The position numbers were made by a program, and so were the translations under genes. A DNA stretch of 64,000 bases from Sinimarinibacterium sp. NLF-5-8. Its GTDB lineage: Bacteria; Pseudomonadota; Gammaproteobacteria; Nevskiales; Nevskiaceae. The stretch covers positions 248,001-312,000 of the forward strand of contig NZ_CP048030.1 of NCBI RefSeq assembly GCF_010092425.1. The letters run 5' to 3'. Below, one piece after another: positions 29,872 through 38,420 of this stretch (position 1 is the first letter of the stretch; the number at the start of each line of letters is the position of its first letter). The notes beneath the pieces were generated by a model. It was given only the letters and a program-made list of their open reading frames with translations, was not told the origin of the DNA and ran no database searches.

Positions 29872-31668
29872 TTAATAAAGATTGCGGTGGATGCGCTTGG
29901 CTTTGCCGAGTTCGGCCCAGGTGGGGGCTTCAGCGCGGCGCGCGTTGTACCAGTTTTCCAGCGCCTCGTCGCATACGGTCAGGCGCGCGGTATCACCGCA
30001 GAGGTAAACGTGGGCGCCTTGTTGCAGCCACTGAAGCAACGGCGAGGTGTCGCTGGTCAGCGGTTCGGCCAGCGTGCGCGCGCCGTCCTGAACGCTGAAC
30101 ACGGTGTCCAGGCGCGTCAGCGTGCCGTGGGTCAGCGCCTGCTGCCATTCGACCTGATACAAAAAGTCGTGCTCAAAGTTTTGCTCGGCCAGCAGCAGCC
30201 AGACCTGGCGCGGTTTTTCAGCGCGCGCGAGTGATTGGATAAACGCGCGGTAGGGGGCGATGCCGGTGCTGTCGGCAATCAGCACCAGCGGCGCGGCGTC
30301 GTCTTCCGGCAGGTGAAAGCGCGCGTGGCGGTGAGGGTAGAGCTTGAGCTGATCACCCGCTTCCAGCGCCGCCAACGCGTGCGAGGCAATGCCGTGTTCC
30401 AGGCGATCGCCAAACGCGTATTGGTAACGCGCGACAGTCAGGTGCAGCTCGCCGGAGTCGTCTGCCGGGTCGTTGGCCACGTCGTACAGGCGCGGGGGCA
30501 GGGGGCGCAGCGCATCCACCAACGCCTGCGGCTCGATTTGCGCGGGGTAGCGGATCAGCACATCCAGCACTTGATGCTCGCGCAAAAAGGTTTTTTGCGC
30601 GGCGCGGTCGGTGCTGGTTTGTTGCAGGGTCGGATTGCCGCTTTGCGCCGCCCACAGCTCCAGCAGGCGCGCGCCGGGGATGGTCAGATCACGGCGTTCA
30701 CGCAGCACTTGCGCCAGCGGCAGGGTGTGCCCGTCCAGCGTCACTGGCGCATCGGCGGACAGTCTGGCGGCAGACAGTACCGCATCGACCAGCGATTGCG
30801 GGTTGTCCACCAGCACGCCGACGGCGTCGCCGGGCACCAGGCCCAGGTCTTGTTCCAGCGCCAGTTCGATGTGATGGATGGATTGTTCACGCGTGGGCAG
30901 GCTCAGGCGCACGTTGTCCAGCACTTCCAACGACACCGGGTTGTTTTTGCTGATCTTTTCAGCCGCCTCAGTGGCGGGCAGCAAATCGCTCAGGTTTGGG
31001 CCCAGGTTTGCGCCCAGGCTCGGTGCGGCGGTGCTTTGCACGGCCACCGGCAGCAGCGCCAGGGTTTGCGTGATCCACGCCTCGGCGGGGACGGCAAAGT
31101 CCACATCGCATTCCACCCGCTCGGCCAGGCGGCGCGCGCCCAGGGCGGCGAGGCGCTCGTCCAGTTGACGGCCGGTTTCGCAGAACTTTTCGTAGCTGCT
31201 GTCGCCCAGCGCCAGCACGCGGTATTGCAGTTCCGGCAGCTTGGGCGCGCGCGCGTCGAGCAGGGCGTTGTAAAAGGTCTGGATGGGTTCCGGCGGTTCG
31301 CCGTCGCCGTGGGTGCTGGTGATCAGCAGCAAATGGCTTTGCTTGGTGAGCTGGCGCACTTTGAGCGAAGCCAAGTCCACCACTTCAGCGGCAATGCCCA
31401 GCGCGGTGGCCTGGGCGGCGCAGCGCTGCGCCAGCGTTTTGCTGTTGCCGGTTTCGGTGCCGTAGGCGACGACAACCTTGACCGACGGCGCAGCGTCGGC
31501 AGGTGGCTCACTCGGTGGCGTGCCGATGTTGGCAATGCGGCCGGCGAGATAACCACTGAGCCAGAAGCACTGATAGTGATCCAGCTGCTTGAGCAGGGGT
31601 TGCAGATCCTGCCATTGGCGTTCGGTAAACGGGCGGCTGGTCAGCGGGGCGTCGGTGGTCATCGTCAT
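29872..31668 (-). CDS. cysJ: sulfite reductase flavoprotein alpha subunit
   Basis: A 598-residue NADPH-dependent flavoprotein that feeds electrons to CysI. An N-terminal flavodoxin-like FMN domain has VVAYGTETGNSKTLAQ (about residue 65) and STHGDGEPPEP. An FAD-binding domain follows (RLYDVANDP near residue 397), and a C-terminal NADPH domain has VLIADSTGIAPYRAFIQ and ends in the aromatic tail IHRNLY, as in E. coli. ATG codons at 31668 and 31662 are both possible starts. The gene is first in the operon. Confidence 0.96.
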   Translation of the reverse strand: MTMTTDAPLTSRPFTERQWQDLQPLLKQLDHYQCFWLSGYLAGRIANIGTPPSEPPADAAPSVKVVVAYGTETGNSKTLAQRCAAQATALGIAAEVVDLASLKVRQLTKQSHLLLITSTHGDGEPPEPIQTFYNALLDARAPKLPELQYRVLALGDSSYEKFCETGRQLDERLAALGARRLAERVECDVDFAVPAEAWITQTLALLPVAVQSTAAPSLGANLGPNLSDLLPATEAAEKISKNNPVSLEVLDNVRLSLPTREQSIHHIELALEQDLGLVPGDAVGVLVDNPQSLVDAVLSAARLSADAPVTLDGHTLPLAQVLRERRDLTIPGARLLELWAAQSGNPTLQQTSTDRAAQKTFLREHQVLDVLIRYPAQIEPQALVDALRPLPPRLYDVANDPADDSGELHLTVARYQYAFGDRLEHGIASHALAALEAGDQLKLYPHRHARFHLPEDDAAPLVLIADSTGIAPYRAFIQSLARAEKPRQVWLLLAEQNFEHDFLYQVEWQQALTHGTLTRLDTVFSVQDGARTLAEPLTSDTSPLLQWLQQGAHVYLCGDTARLTVCDEALENWYNARRAEAPTWAELGKAKRIHRNLY

Positions 31669-31759
31669 TCACACGGCTATACCTTGGAAAGGCGCGGATG
31701 ATGACGGTAGAAGCCGGGTATATCGAAATACAAAATTGTGCAGTGCGGGCGCGCGCGAT

Positions 31760-31806
31760 GCGTGATGGGTGATCAGCGGCATCATCGCGTCAATCACCCA
31801 TCACGC
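31760..31806 (-). terminator. inverted repeat downstream of ilvD
   Basis: GCGTGATGGGTGAT and ATCACCCATCACGC pair perfectly (14 bases) around a 19-base loop. It lies 19 bases beyond the ilvD stop and upstream of cysJ. There is no U-run; it could terminate ilvD or act in the cysJ leader. Confidence 0.5.
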
Positions 31807-31824
31807 CGCACAGCGGCAAACGCT

Positions 31825-33687
31825 TTAGTAGGTGTCCAGCTTGGCGGCATCGCGCGCGGCGCCCTTGTCGGCAGACATGACGATTTGCGCATAGGCGCGC
31901 AACGCCACCGAGACCTTGCGCGGACGCGGCAGCGCCGGTTTCCAGCCTTTGGCGTCCTGTTCGGCGCGGCGCTTGGCCAGTTCTTCGTCGGAGACCAACA
32001 CGTTGATGGTGCGGTTGGGGATGTCGATATGGATGCGGTCGCCGTTGCGTACCAGGCCAATTGCACCCCCGGCGGCGGCTTCGGGGGAGCAGTGACCGAT
32101 GGATAAACCGGAGGTGCCGCCGGAGAAGCGGCCATCGGTGAGCAGCGCGCAGGCTTTGCCCAGTCCTTGTGATTTGAGGTAGCTGGTGGGGTAGAGCATT
32201 TCCTGCATGCCGGGGCCGCCTTTGGGGCCTTCGTAGCGGATCACCACCACGTCGCCTTCCTTGACCTTGTTCGCCAGGATGTTTTCCACCGCCTCGTCCT
32301 GCGATTCGCAAACGTGAGCGGTGCCTTCAAAGACGAGGATGCTGCTGTCCACGCCAGCGGTTTTGACCACGCAGCCGTTGAGCGCGATGTTGCCGGTGAG
32401 CACGGCCAGACCGCCTTCTTGTGAAAAAGCGTGGTCGTTGGCGCGGATGCAGCCGTGCGCGCGGTCGGTATCCAGCGTCGGCCAGCGGGTGGCCTGGCTG
32501 AACGCGGTCTGGGTGGGAATGCCCGCCGGGCCGGCGCGGTAGAAGGTGTGGATGGCGTCATCCTGGGTTTGCATCACATCCCATTTTTTCAGCGCATCGC
32601 CCAGGGTTTTTTCGTGCACGGTGGGCACGTCGGTATGCAGCTTTCCGGCGCGATCCAGCTCGCCCAAAATACCCATGATGCCGCCGGCGCGGTGCACGTC
32701 TTCGACGTGGTATTTGTCACTGTTGGGCGCGACCTTGCACAGCTGCGGCACCACCCGCGAGAGGCGGTCGATGTCGGCCATGGTGAAGTTGATTTCGGCC
32801 TCGTGGGCAATCGCCAGCAAGTGCAGGATGGTGTTGGTGGAGCCGCCCATGGCGATGTCCAGTGTCATCGCGTTTTCAAAGGCTTTGAAGCCAACACTGC
32901 GCGGCAATACCGAGGCGTCATCCTGCTCGTAATAGCGGCGGGTGATTTCAACGATTTTATGGCCGGCATCCTTGAACAATTGCTCGCGGTCGGCGTGGGT
33001 GGCCAGCAGCGTGCCGTTGCCGGGCAGCGCCAGACCCATGGCCTCGGTCAGGCAGTTCATCGAGTTGGCGGTGAACATGCCGGAGCAAGAGCCGCAGGTG
33101 GGGCAGGCCGAGCGTTCCACTTGCGCGACTTGTTCATCAGAGACGTGATGGTCGGCGGCCATGACGATGGCGTCGATGAGGTCGAGTTTTTTCAGGTCTT
33201 CGAGCTTGGTGACGGGGTTGGCCAAGCGGGTTTTGCCCGCTTCCATCGGCCCACCGGAGACAAAGATCACCGGGATGTTCAGGCGCATCGCCGCCAGCAA
33301 CATGCCGGGGGTGATTTTGTCGCAGTTGGAAATGCACACCATCGCATCGGCGCAGTGGGCGTTGACCATGTATTCCACCGAGTCGGCGATCAGATCGCGG
33401 CTGGGCAGCGAGTACAACATGCCGTCGTGACCCATGGCGATGCCGTCATCCACGGCGATGGTGTTGAACTCTTTGGCGACCGCACCGGCTTTTTCAATTT
33501 CGCGCGCAACCAGTTGCCCCATGTCTTTCAGGTGCACATGGCCGGGCACGAACTGGGTGAAGGAGTTGACCACGGCGATGATCGGCTTTTGAAAGTCACC
33601 GTCTTTCATGCCGGTGGCACGCCACAGCGCGCGCGCACCCGCCATGTTGCGGCCAGCGGTTGAGGTTTTTGAACGATAGACAGGCAT
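31825..33687 (-). CDS. ilvD: dihydroxy-acid dehydratase
   Basis: A 620-residue Fe-S enzyme forming 2-keto acids in valine, leucine and isoleucine synthesis. The start at 33687 gives [20 protein letters not shown], like E. coli IlvD; a longer frame adds 9 residues. Cluster cysteines are in [12 protein letters not shown] and [17 protein letters not shown]. The C-terminal part has [13 protein letters not shown] and [16 protein letters not shown]. Codon use is native. Confidence 0.96.
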   Translation of the reverse strand: MPVYRSKTSTAGRNMAGARALWRATGMKDGDFQKPIIAVVNSFTQFVPGHVHLKDMGQLVAREIEKAGAVAKEFNTIAVDDGIAMGHDGMLYSLPSRDLIADSVEYMVNAHCADAMVCISNCDKITPGMLLAAMRLNIPVIFVSGGPMEAGKTRLANPVTKLEDLKKLDLIDAIVMAADHHVSDEQVAQVERSACPTCGSCSGMFTANSMNCLTEAMGLALPGNGTLLATHADREQLFKDAGHKIVEITRRYYEQDDASVLPRSVGFKAFENAMTLDIAMGGSTNTILHLLAIAHEAEINFTMADIDRLSRVVPQLCKVAPNSDKYHVEDVHRAGGIMGILGELDRAGKLHTDVPTVHEKTLGDALKKWDVMQTQDDAIHTFYRAGPAGIPTQTAFSQATRWPTLDTDRAHGCIRANDHAFSQEGGLAVLTGNIALNGCVVKTAGVDSSILVFEGTAHVCESQDEAVENILANKVKEGDVVVIRYEGPKGGPGMQEMLYPTSYLKSQGLGKACALLTDGRFSGGTSGLSIGHCSPEAAAGGAIGLVRNGDRIHIDIPNRTINVLVSDEELAKRRAEQDAKGWKPALPRPRKVSVALRAYAQIVMSADKGAARDAAKLDTY

Positions 33688-33720
33688 GGCTTTTTTCCCG
33701 ATTGAATCAGTCAAACGACA

Positions 33721-33754
33721 AACGCCGCGCGAGGGTTTTACCGCGCGCGGCGTT
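33721..33754 (-). terminator. hairpin between the esterase and ilvD genes
   Basis: AACGCCGCGCG and CGCGCGGCGTT form an 11-base-pair stem just after the esterase stop on the minus strand. The downstream strand reads TGTCGTTTG, so the U-tract is weak. Confidence 0.5.
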
Positions 33755-33797
33755 CAAACGAGGCGATTATCCGCCGTTTGAGAGAGGGATGCGACCA

Positions 33798-34724
33798 CTA
33801 GCTTTTATGCTGCAAGAAAAAATCCACGATGCGCGGGGTCGCGGCAAAGCGCGCGGTGTTGGGGCCGAGCAGGATTTTGAGCACGGTTTCGCCCCCCGGC
33901 CATTGGTGGCCCACGCCTTTGAGTCCGCACCATTCGACGGTATTGCCGTTGGTGCAGCCCATCAGCCGCTTGCAACTGGCCACGTCATCTTCGGTCACGT
34001 TGACCTCGGTGGCGTTGCAGCCGTTGCGCTGGCCAAGATTTTTGACGATGGCGGCGATGGACGGGCGAAAGTTACCTTTGAAATCACCGCCATCCCAGGG
34101 GATGCGCGGATCGTCACGGCCTTGGATCAGCAGCGCCGGAGTGCCTTGCCTGGTGTTGCAGTCGAGCATGATGCCGCCGGCAACCGCAGCGATGGCGGTG
34201 AAGGTGCCGGGGGCGTCGCAGGCGATGCGGTGCACCATCATCGCGCCGTTGGAAAAGCCGGCGCCGTAGATGCGGCTGCTGTCAACATGGGCTTTGGTCT
34301 TGGCGTCGGCAATCACGTTCTTGATAAAGGCGACATCGTTGACCTTTTTTTCCATGGGCGAACCACAGCAGGAGCCGGCGTTCCAGCCGCGCGCGATGCC
34401 ATCGGGGTAGGCGATGATCAGCCCACGGGTTTCGGCGACCTGATCAAAGTTGCTGATCTCGGCCATGTTTTTGCCGGTGCCAAAACCGCCGTGCAACACC
34501 ACCACCAGCGGCAGCGGTTTGGAGGCCTGATAGTGGCTGGGGATGTACAGCTCGTAGCTGCGCTTGAGTCCGCTGCTTTGCAGGGTCTGGGTCGTACTGG
34601 TGCCGGGTTTCTGCGCCTGTGCCGAAGGCGAGACCATGCACGCGCCGAGCAGCAGGGCGCTGAGCATGATGCTGCCCAGCAGGGGCAAAAAGGCGGGCAG
34701 TCCCCGCGAGGGTGAACGGCTCAT
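33798..34724 (-). CDS. secreted PHB depolymerase/LpqC-type esterase
   Basis: A 308-residue alpha/beta hydrolase of the esterase/PHB-depolymerase family. The N-terminal segment has a hydrophobic stretch and LLLGAC, a possible lipobox. The nucleophile lies in GAGFSNGAMM (GxSxG), the Asp in GRDDPRIPWDG and the His in GVGHQWPGGE; the oxyanion region is VVVLHGGFGTGKNMAE. Related enzymes act on polyhydroxybutyrate, feruloyl esters or acetylated polysaccharides, and the true substrate is open. The related lipoprotein next door may have arisen by duplication: both contain a WNAGSCC segment. Confidence 0.88.
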   Translation of the reverse strand: MSRSPSRGLPAFLPLLGSIMLSALLLGACMVSPSAQAQKPGTSTTQTLQSSGLKRSYELYIPSHYQASKPLPLVVVLHGGFGTGKNMAEISNFDQVAETRGLIIAYPDGIARGWNAGSCCGSPMEKKVNDVAFIKNVIADAKTKAHVDSSRIYGAGFSNGAMMVHRIACDAPGTFTAIAAVAGGIMLDCNTRQGTPALLIQGRDDPRIPWDGGDFKGNFRPSIAAIVKNLGQRNGCNATEVNVTEDDVASCKRLMGCTNGNTVEWCGLKGVGHQWPGGETVLKILLGPNTARFAATPRIVDFFLQHKS

Positions 34725-34825
34725 GTCAAAAACTCCGTTTGGGGGTGAGAGGCCGATAGTGTGCAACATTCAAGCTGAATCCCGACGGATGCGTGTTGCA
34801 GGCCATGGCGTCGGCCAGCGGACGT

Positions 34826-36067
34826 TCAGGGCAGCGGATGGTTTTTGAAAAAATCCCAGACGTAGGTATTGGTGGGCAAGTCATTGTTTTCAGTGCCACC
34901 ACACTTTTCATCAATCTCATCGACGGCAATGCCATTGCCCGGCCAGATGTGACCGCCGCCGTCGATGACGCACAGTTCCACGGTTGCGCTGTCGGCACAC
35001 AGATTGTGCTGCTGGCAATGCGCTGCGCCCTGGTTGTAACTGGGGCGCAGCGCCGTGGGGTCGAGCGGTGTGGTGGCAAACAGGCATTGATTGTTGCGCG
35101 ACCAGAAATCAACGGTATCGGCCACCGGCGCGCGCGTGCCACCGGCAGCGCCCTGGCTGACCCCGCCGTTGAACGGCGTGCATTGGTCGGCAGAACCGGC
35201 AATCACCAGCACCGGAACCGGGCGGACGGGGGCGCATGTGTAAATCGTGCGTGCAGGATCGGCGTCCAGATCGACATCCATCATCGTTGCCGCGGTCGAG
35301 GCAATGGCGGCGATCCGGTCGGCGTGTTCGCAGGCCAGACGGTGTGCCAGCATGCCGCCGTTGGAATGCCCGACAACGTAAACCCGGCTGGGATCGATGG
35401 CGGGATATTGCGCTTCGACCCGGTCGAGAATGTCGATGATGGCGCCGACGTGATCAACGCTGAACAGGGTCAGCTTGTGGTTCTGGCTGAAGATGACCGA
35501 AGGCGCGCAGCAACTGCCGGCATTCCAGGTTCCGGAAAAGCCGGTGGGTGAGAGCAGGGCAAAACCCTCGGTCTTGGCTGTTGTGCGCAGCCCGGTGAAG
35601 CGTTCGTGCGCTTCGGCATTGCTGCCGCCGCCGTGCAGCGAAATCACCAATGGAATCGCCGCCTGGTTGCGCAATGCGCCAGGGATGTACAGACGATATT
35701 GAAGGGTCTGATCTTCTCCTGAGACATCCTGGCGGAAAAAGATCTCATCTTCGATGCTGATGTCTTCGGGGACGGGCGTCGGCGTTGGTGTTGGTGTTGG
35801 TGTTGGCGTCGGTGTTGGTGTTGGTGTTGGTGTTGGTGTTGGTGTTGGTGTTGGTGTTGGTGTTGGTGTTGGTGTTGGTGTAAGCGTCGGGGCAGGGGTG
35901 GCGGCTGGCGTCGGCAGAGTGGTCGCAGTGGGTGTGGGTGTCGGCGTGGGCAGCGGGGACGGAACAGGTGTTGGCGCAGTGCCGCCGCCACCGCCGCAGG
36001 CGCTCAGATTCAGCAGGAGGGCAACAAGGGCGCTGCCGAACAGCGCGCGGGGGGCAGGGATGAGCAT
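34826..36067 (-). CDS. PHB-depolymerase-like lipoprotein with Thr-Pro stalk
   Basis: A 413-residue secreted hydrolase. The signal peptide ends in a lipobox LNLSAC followed by five glycines, so the protein is likely lipid-anchored. Residues about 30-100 are a Thr-Pro repeat linker encoded by a hexanucleotide tract. The catalytic domain has [27 protein letters not shown], the nucleophile in [16 protein letters not shown], Asp in [12 protein letters not shown] and His in DGGGHIWPG. Several cysteines suggest disulfides. The stalk would hold the domain away from the membrane or peptidoglycan to act on extracellular polymer. Confidence 0.87.
   Translation of the reverse strand: MLIPAPRALFGSALVALLLNLSACGGGGGTAPTPVPSPLPTPTPTPTATTLPTPAATPAPTLTPTPTPTPTPTPTPTPTPTPTPTPTPTPTPTPTPTPVPEDISIEDEIFFRQDVSGEDQTLQYRLYIPGALRNQAAIPLVISLHGGGSNAEAHERFTGLRTTAKTEGFALLSPTGFSGTWNAGSCCAPSVIFSQNHKLTLFSVDHVGAIIDILDRVEAQYPAIDPSRVYVVGHSNGGMLAHRLACEHADRIAAIASTAATMMDVDLDADPARTIYTCAPVRPVPVLVIAGSADQCTPFNGGVSQGAAGGTRAPVADTVDFWSRNNQCLFATTPLDPTALRPSYNQGAAHCQQHNLCADSATVELCVIDGGGHIWPGNGIAVDEIDEKCGGTENNDLPTNTYVWDFFKNHPLP
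35776..35880. repeat. hexanucleotide tandem repeat in the esterase stalk
   Basis: About 17 copies of GTTGGT (plus strand), with a few C substitutions at the left end. On the coding strand it encodes alternating Thr-Pro. Copy changes would alter stalk length in steps of two residues without a frameshift. Confidence 0.9.
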
Positions 36068-36174
36068 GAGGATATCGGCCGGTTTTGATCAAAAGGCGGG
36101 GTTCTGTCCGACATTCTGACCGCTCGATCGTTCCGGCGGGGCGCGATCGACCCGCCGGACGCACGCGGGGTTTG

Positions 36175-37440
36175 CTACTGCGCCGCCTGTGCCGGCTGCT
36201 GACGCAGAGAGGCGTTGCCGGCTTGCGTGAGCACGCAGCGGGTGCCGGTGTCGGTGTACATGGTGCCGATGCACAGATTGCAGGTGTTGCAGGCGGAGTG
36301 GCTGATCTGGCCGCGCTCAAATTGCTGGAGCAGATCGGGGCTGTGCAGCAGCGCGCGGCCAATGGCAACAGCGTCAAAGCCATGCTCGATGGCGCTGGCG
36401 ATGTTGGCCTTGGATTTAACCCCGCCCAGATAGCACAGCGGCATCGTCAGTTGCGCGCGCATCTGGCGGGCTGAGCCGAGCAGGTACATGTCCTCGTAAG
36501 TGATTTTGGGCTGCGAGGCGTGCAGGCCATAACCCGCGGCCTTGAGCAGCAGCGTGCCCTTGCCCTGCATGGCCGACAGCGGCATGCGGCTGCCAAAAAT
36601 CGCCCATGGCGCTTCTACGTTCATCCCGGCGCTGAGCACCAGCATGTGCGCGCCGCTGGCTTGCAGGCGGTGGCCAATTTGCAGGGCGGCGGCCACGTCG
36701 CCGCGCGCGTCCCAGGTTTCAAACATGCTGAGTTTGCACAGCACGGCGATTTGCGTGCCGACGGCATCAAGCACCGCTTCCAGCACTTCGCAGGGGAACT
36801 GCGCGCGCGCGCGGGGGCTGCCGCCGTAAGGGTTTTGGCGATGGTTGTATTTGGGCGATAAAAACTGGCTGAGCAGATAGCCGTGCCCCATGTGGATTTC
36901 CACCGCATCAAACCCGGCTTCTTGCGCCAGGCGCGCGCCGTCGGCGAATTGATCGCGGATGGTGCGCATGGCTTCCGGCGTCATCGCTTTTTTAAAGAAG
37001 CGGCCTTGCAAAAAACCCATCGGGTTCAAGCCGCCGGAGGCACTCCAAACGGTGCCGTCCTGCATCTGCGGTAAAAAGTTAAAGGCGCCGCCGTGGGTAA
37101 TTTGTGCACTGATGGCGCCGCCCTCGGCGTGCACCGCATCGGTGAGCGCGCGCAGTTGCGGCAGGTTTTCGCGGGTGAGCACCACCTGATCGGGAAACGT
37201 GCGGCCATCCAGGCTCACGGCGCAATAGGCCACTGTGGTCATGCCCACGCCGCCGCGCGCGATGGCGCGGTGATGTTCGATCAAGGCCTGGCTGAGCTGG
37301 CTGCCAATGGCCATGCCTTCGTTGGTGGCGGTTTTGATGATGCGATTGCGCAGCGTGATCGGCCCCAGCGTCCACGGCGTCATCGCGCGATCAAACGCGT
37401 GCGCCAAGTCAGGGGAATCGGCACGGTTCAGATCGGCCAT
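36175..37440 (-). CDS. NADH:flavin oxidoreductase (Old Yellow Enzyme family)
   Basis: A 421-residue FMN TIM-barrel enzyme. Conserved elements are the N-terminal LGPITLRNRIIKTATNEG, the substrate-site ITHGG, VEIHMGHGYLLSQFLSP then KYNHR with the typical NPYGGS following, and the C-terminal phosphate site GGVKSKANIASAIEHGFDAV. A cysteine cluster SACNTCNLCIGTMY then TDTGTRC (CxxCxxC-x11-C) resembles the 4Fe-4S motif of 2,4-dienoyl-CoA reductase, but the FAD/NADPH C-terminal domain of that enzyme is absent. The start at 37440 overlaps the SDR stop by 13 bases, so it is the second gene of a coupled pair. The substrate is probably an enone, which is inference. Confidence 0.87.
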   Translation of the reverse strand: MADLNRADSPDLAHAFDRAMTPWTLGPITLRNRIIKTATNEGMAIGSQLSQALIEHHRAIARGGVGMTTVAYCAVSLDGRTFPDQVVLTRENLPQLRALTDAVHAEGGAISAQITHGGAFNFLPQMQDGTVWSASGGLNPMGFLQGRFFKKAMTPEAMRTIRDQFADGARLAQEAGFDAVEIHMGHGYLLSQFLSPKYNHRQNPYGGSPRARAQFPCEVLEAVLDAVGTQIAVLCKLSMFETWDARGDVAAALQIGHRLQASGAHMLVLSAGMNVEAPWAIFGSRMPLSAMQGKGTLLLKAAGYGLHASQPKITYEDMYLLGSARQMRAQLTMPLCYLGGVKSKANIASAIEHGFDAVAIGRALLHSPDLLQQFERGQISHSACNTCNLCIGTMYTDTGTRCVLTQAGNASLRQQPAQAAQ

Positions 37441-38336
37441 GTCAGCCCCGTGAGCTGTTCGGTCTGCTGCCAGAGCTGCGCGCACAGTTCGGGGTTGGAC
37501 GCGGCGCGGCCGGGTTTGACCAGCCCGTGTTCGCCGGTGATATCGAGCAGTCCGTGAGGGCCGATAAAGCTGCCAGCGGCAAAGTCGTTGGAAGTGGCGG
37601 CCAGCACAATCGAATAAGCACCGTCCTCTGGTGTGCGTCCGTACAGCGTCATGCCGTAGCGCAGGCCAAAACTGGAAATGCGCTGAAACAGCGAATCGTG
37701 CGCGCCCATCGGCCGGTTGGCGCCAATCTGGGTGCGGCAAACGCCGGGGTGCGCGGCATAGCTGCTGATGCTTGAGCCTGCGCGCGCGCAGTGACGTTGC
37801 AGCTCCAGCGCAAACATCAAACACGCCAGTTTGGTTTGGCGATAGGCGGTGATCGGCTTGTAGTTGTGCGCCAGCGGCAGATCATCCAAATGCAACTGGG
37901 CAAAACGCTGCACCAGGCTGGAGGTCGAAATCACGCGCGCGGCGGGTGCGGCTTCGAGTAGCGGCCACAGGCCGTGGGTCAAACGAAAATGTCCCAGATG
38001 ACCAATGGCAAAACTCAGCTCCTGGCCTTCGCCATTGGTGCGCCGCTGGGAGGGCGGATAAATACCCGCGTTGTTGACCAGCACATCAATCGCATCACCG
38101 CGCGCGCGCAGGCGCGCAACCAGTGCAGCAATGGAAGCCGGATCGGACAAGTCCGCCTGCTCACCCCGCACCAGCGCCTCACCAAAGCGCTGCTGCAAAC
38201 CGCGCGCGGTGTTGGCCAGCGCCTCGGCATTGATATCCACCAGCGTCACGGCAAATCCGCGCTGCAAAAGCTGCGTCGCCGCGCCCAGACCCAAGCCGGC
38301 TGCACCGCCGGTAATCACTGCATGTTGTGTGTTCAT
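37428..38336 (-). CDS. short-chain dehydrogenase/reductase
   Basis: A 302-residue SDR. The cofactor motif is ITGGAAGLGLGAATQ (residues 8-22), the structural motif VLVNNAGIYPPSQ, the catalytic Ser lies in VISTSSLVQRF and Tyr-Lys in AYRQTKLACL. Asp in LVDINAE after strand 2 points to NAD rather than NADP. It resembles WW-domain oxidoreductase/retinol dehydrogenase-like SDRs. With the overlapping OYE gene it could perform consecutive carbonyl and enone reductions. A palindrome lies 20-42 bases before the start. Confidence 0.88.
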   Translation of the reverse strand: MNTQHAVITGGAAGLGLGAATQLLQRGFAVTLVDINAEALANTARGLQQRFGEALVRGEQADLSDPASIAALVARLRARGDAIDVLVNNAGIYPPSQRRTNGEGQELSFAIGHLGHFRLTHGLWPLLEAAPAARVISTSSLVQRFAQLHLDDLPLAHNYKPITAYRQTKLACLMFALELQRHCARAGSSISSYAAHPGVCRTQIGANRPMGAHDSLFQRISSFGLRYGMTLYGRTPEDGAYSIVLAATSNDFAAGSFIGPHGLLDITGEHGLVKPGRAASNPELCAQLWQQTEQLTGLTWPI

Positions 38337-38356
38337 ACCGCAACAATACGAAACGC

Positions 38357-38378
38357 TGCGTACACTTGTTGTACCGCA
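38357..38378. promoter_or_regulatory. candidate operator upstream of the SDR-OYE pair
   Basis: TGC-GTACA-CTTGT-TGTAC-c-GCA, an interrupted palindrome with 8-base arms and one unpaired base. The size fits a TetR- or MarR-type site in the SDR promoter; no regulator gene is adjacent. Confidence 0.4.
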
Positions 38379-38420
38379 AATGGGTGAGTTTTGATGGGGC
38401 AATTGTTGAGCGCCCGCGCC

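Noticed and set aside
35776-35880. Possible CRISPR-like array
   Set aside because: Continuous hexanucleotide tandem repeat without spacers, inside a coding region.
35754-36119. Gly-Val repeat frame on the plus strand
   Set aside because: It is the complement of the Thr-Pro stalk tract of the esterase lipoprotein.
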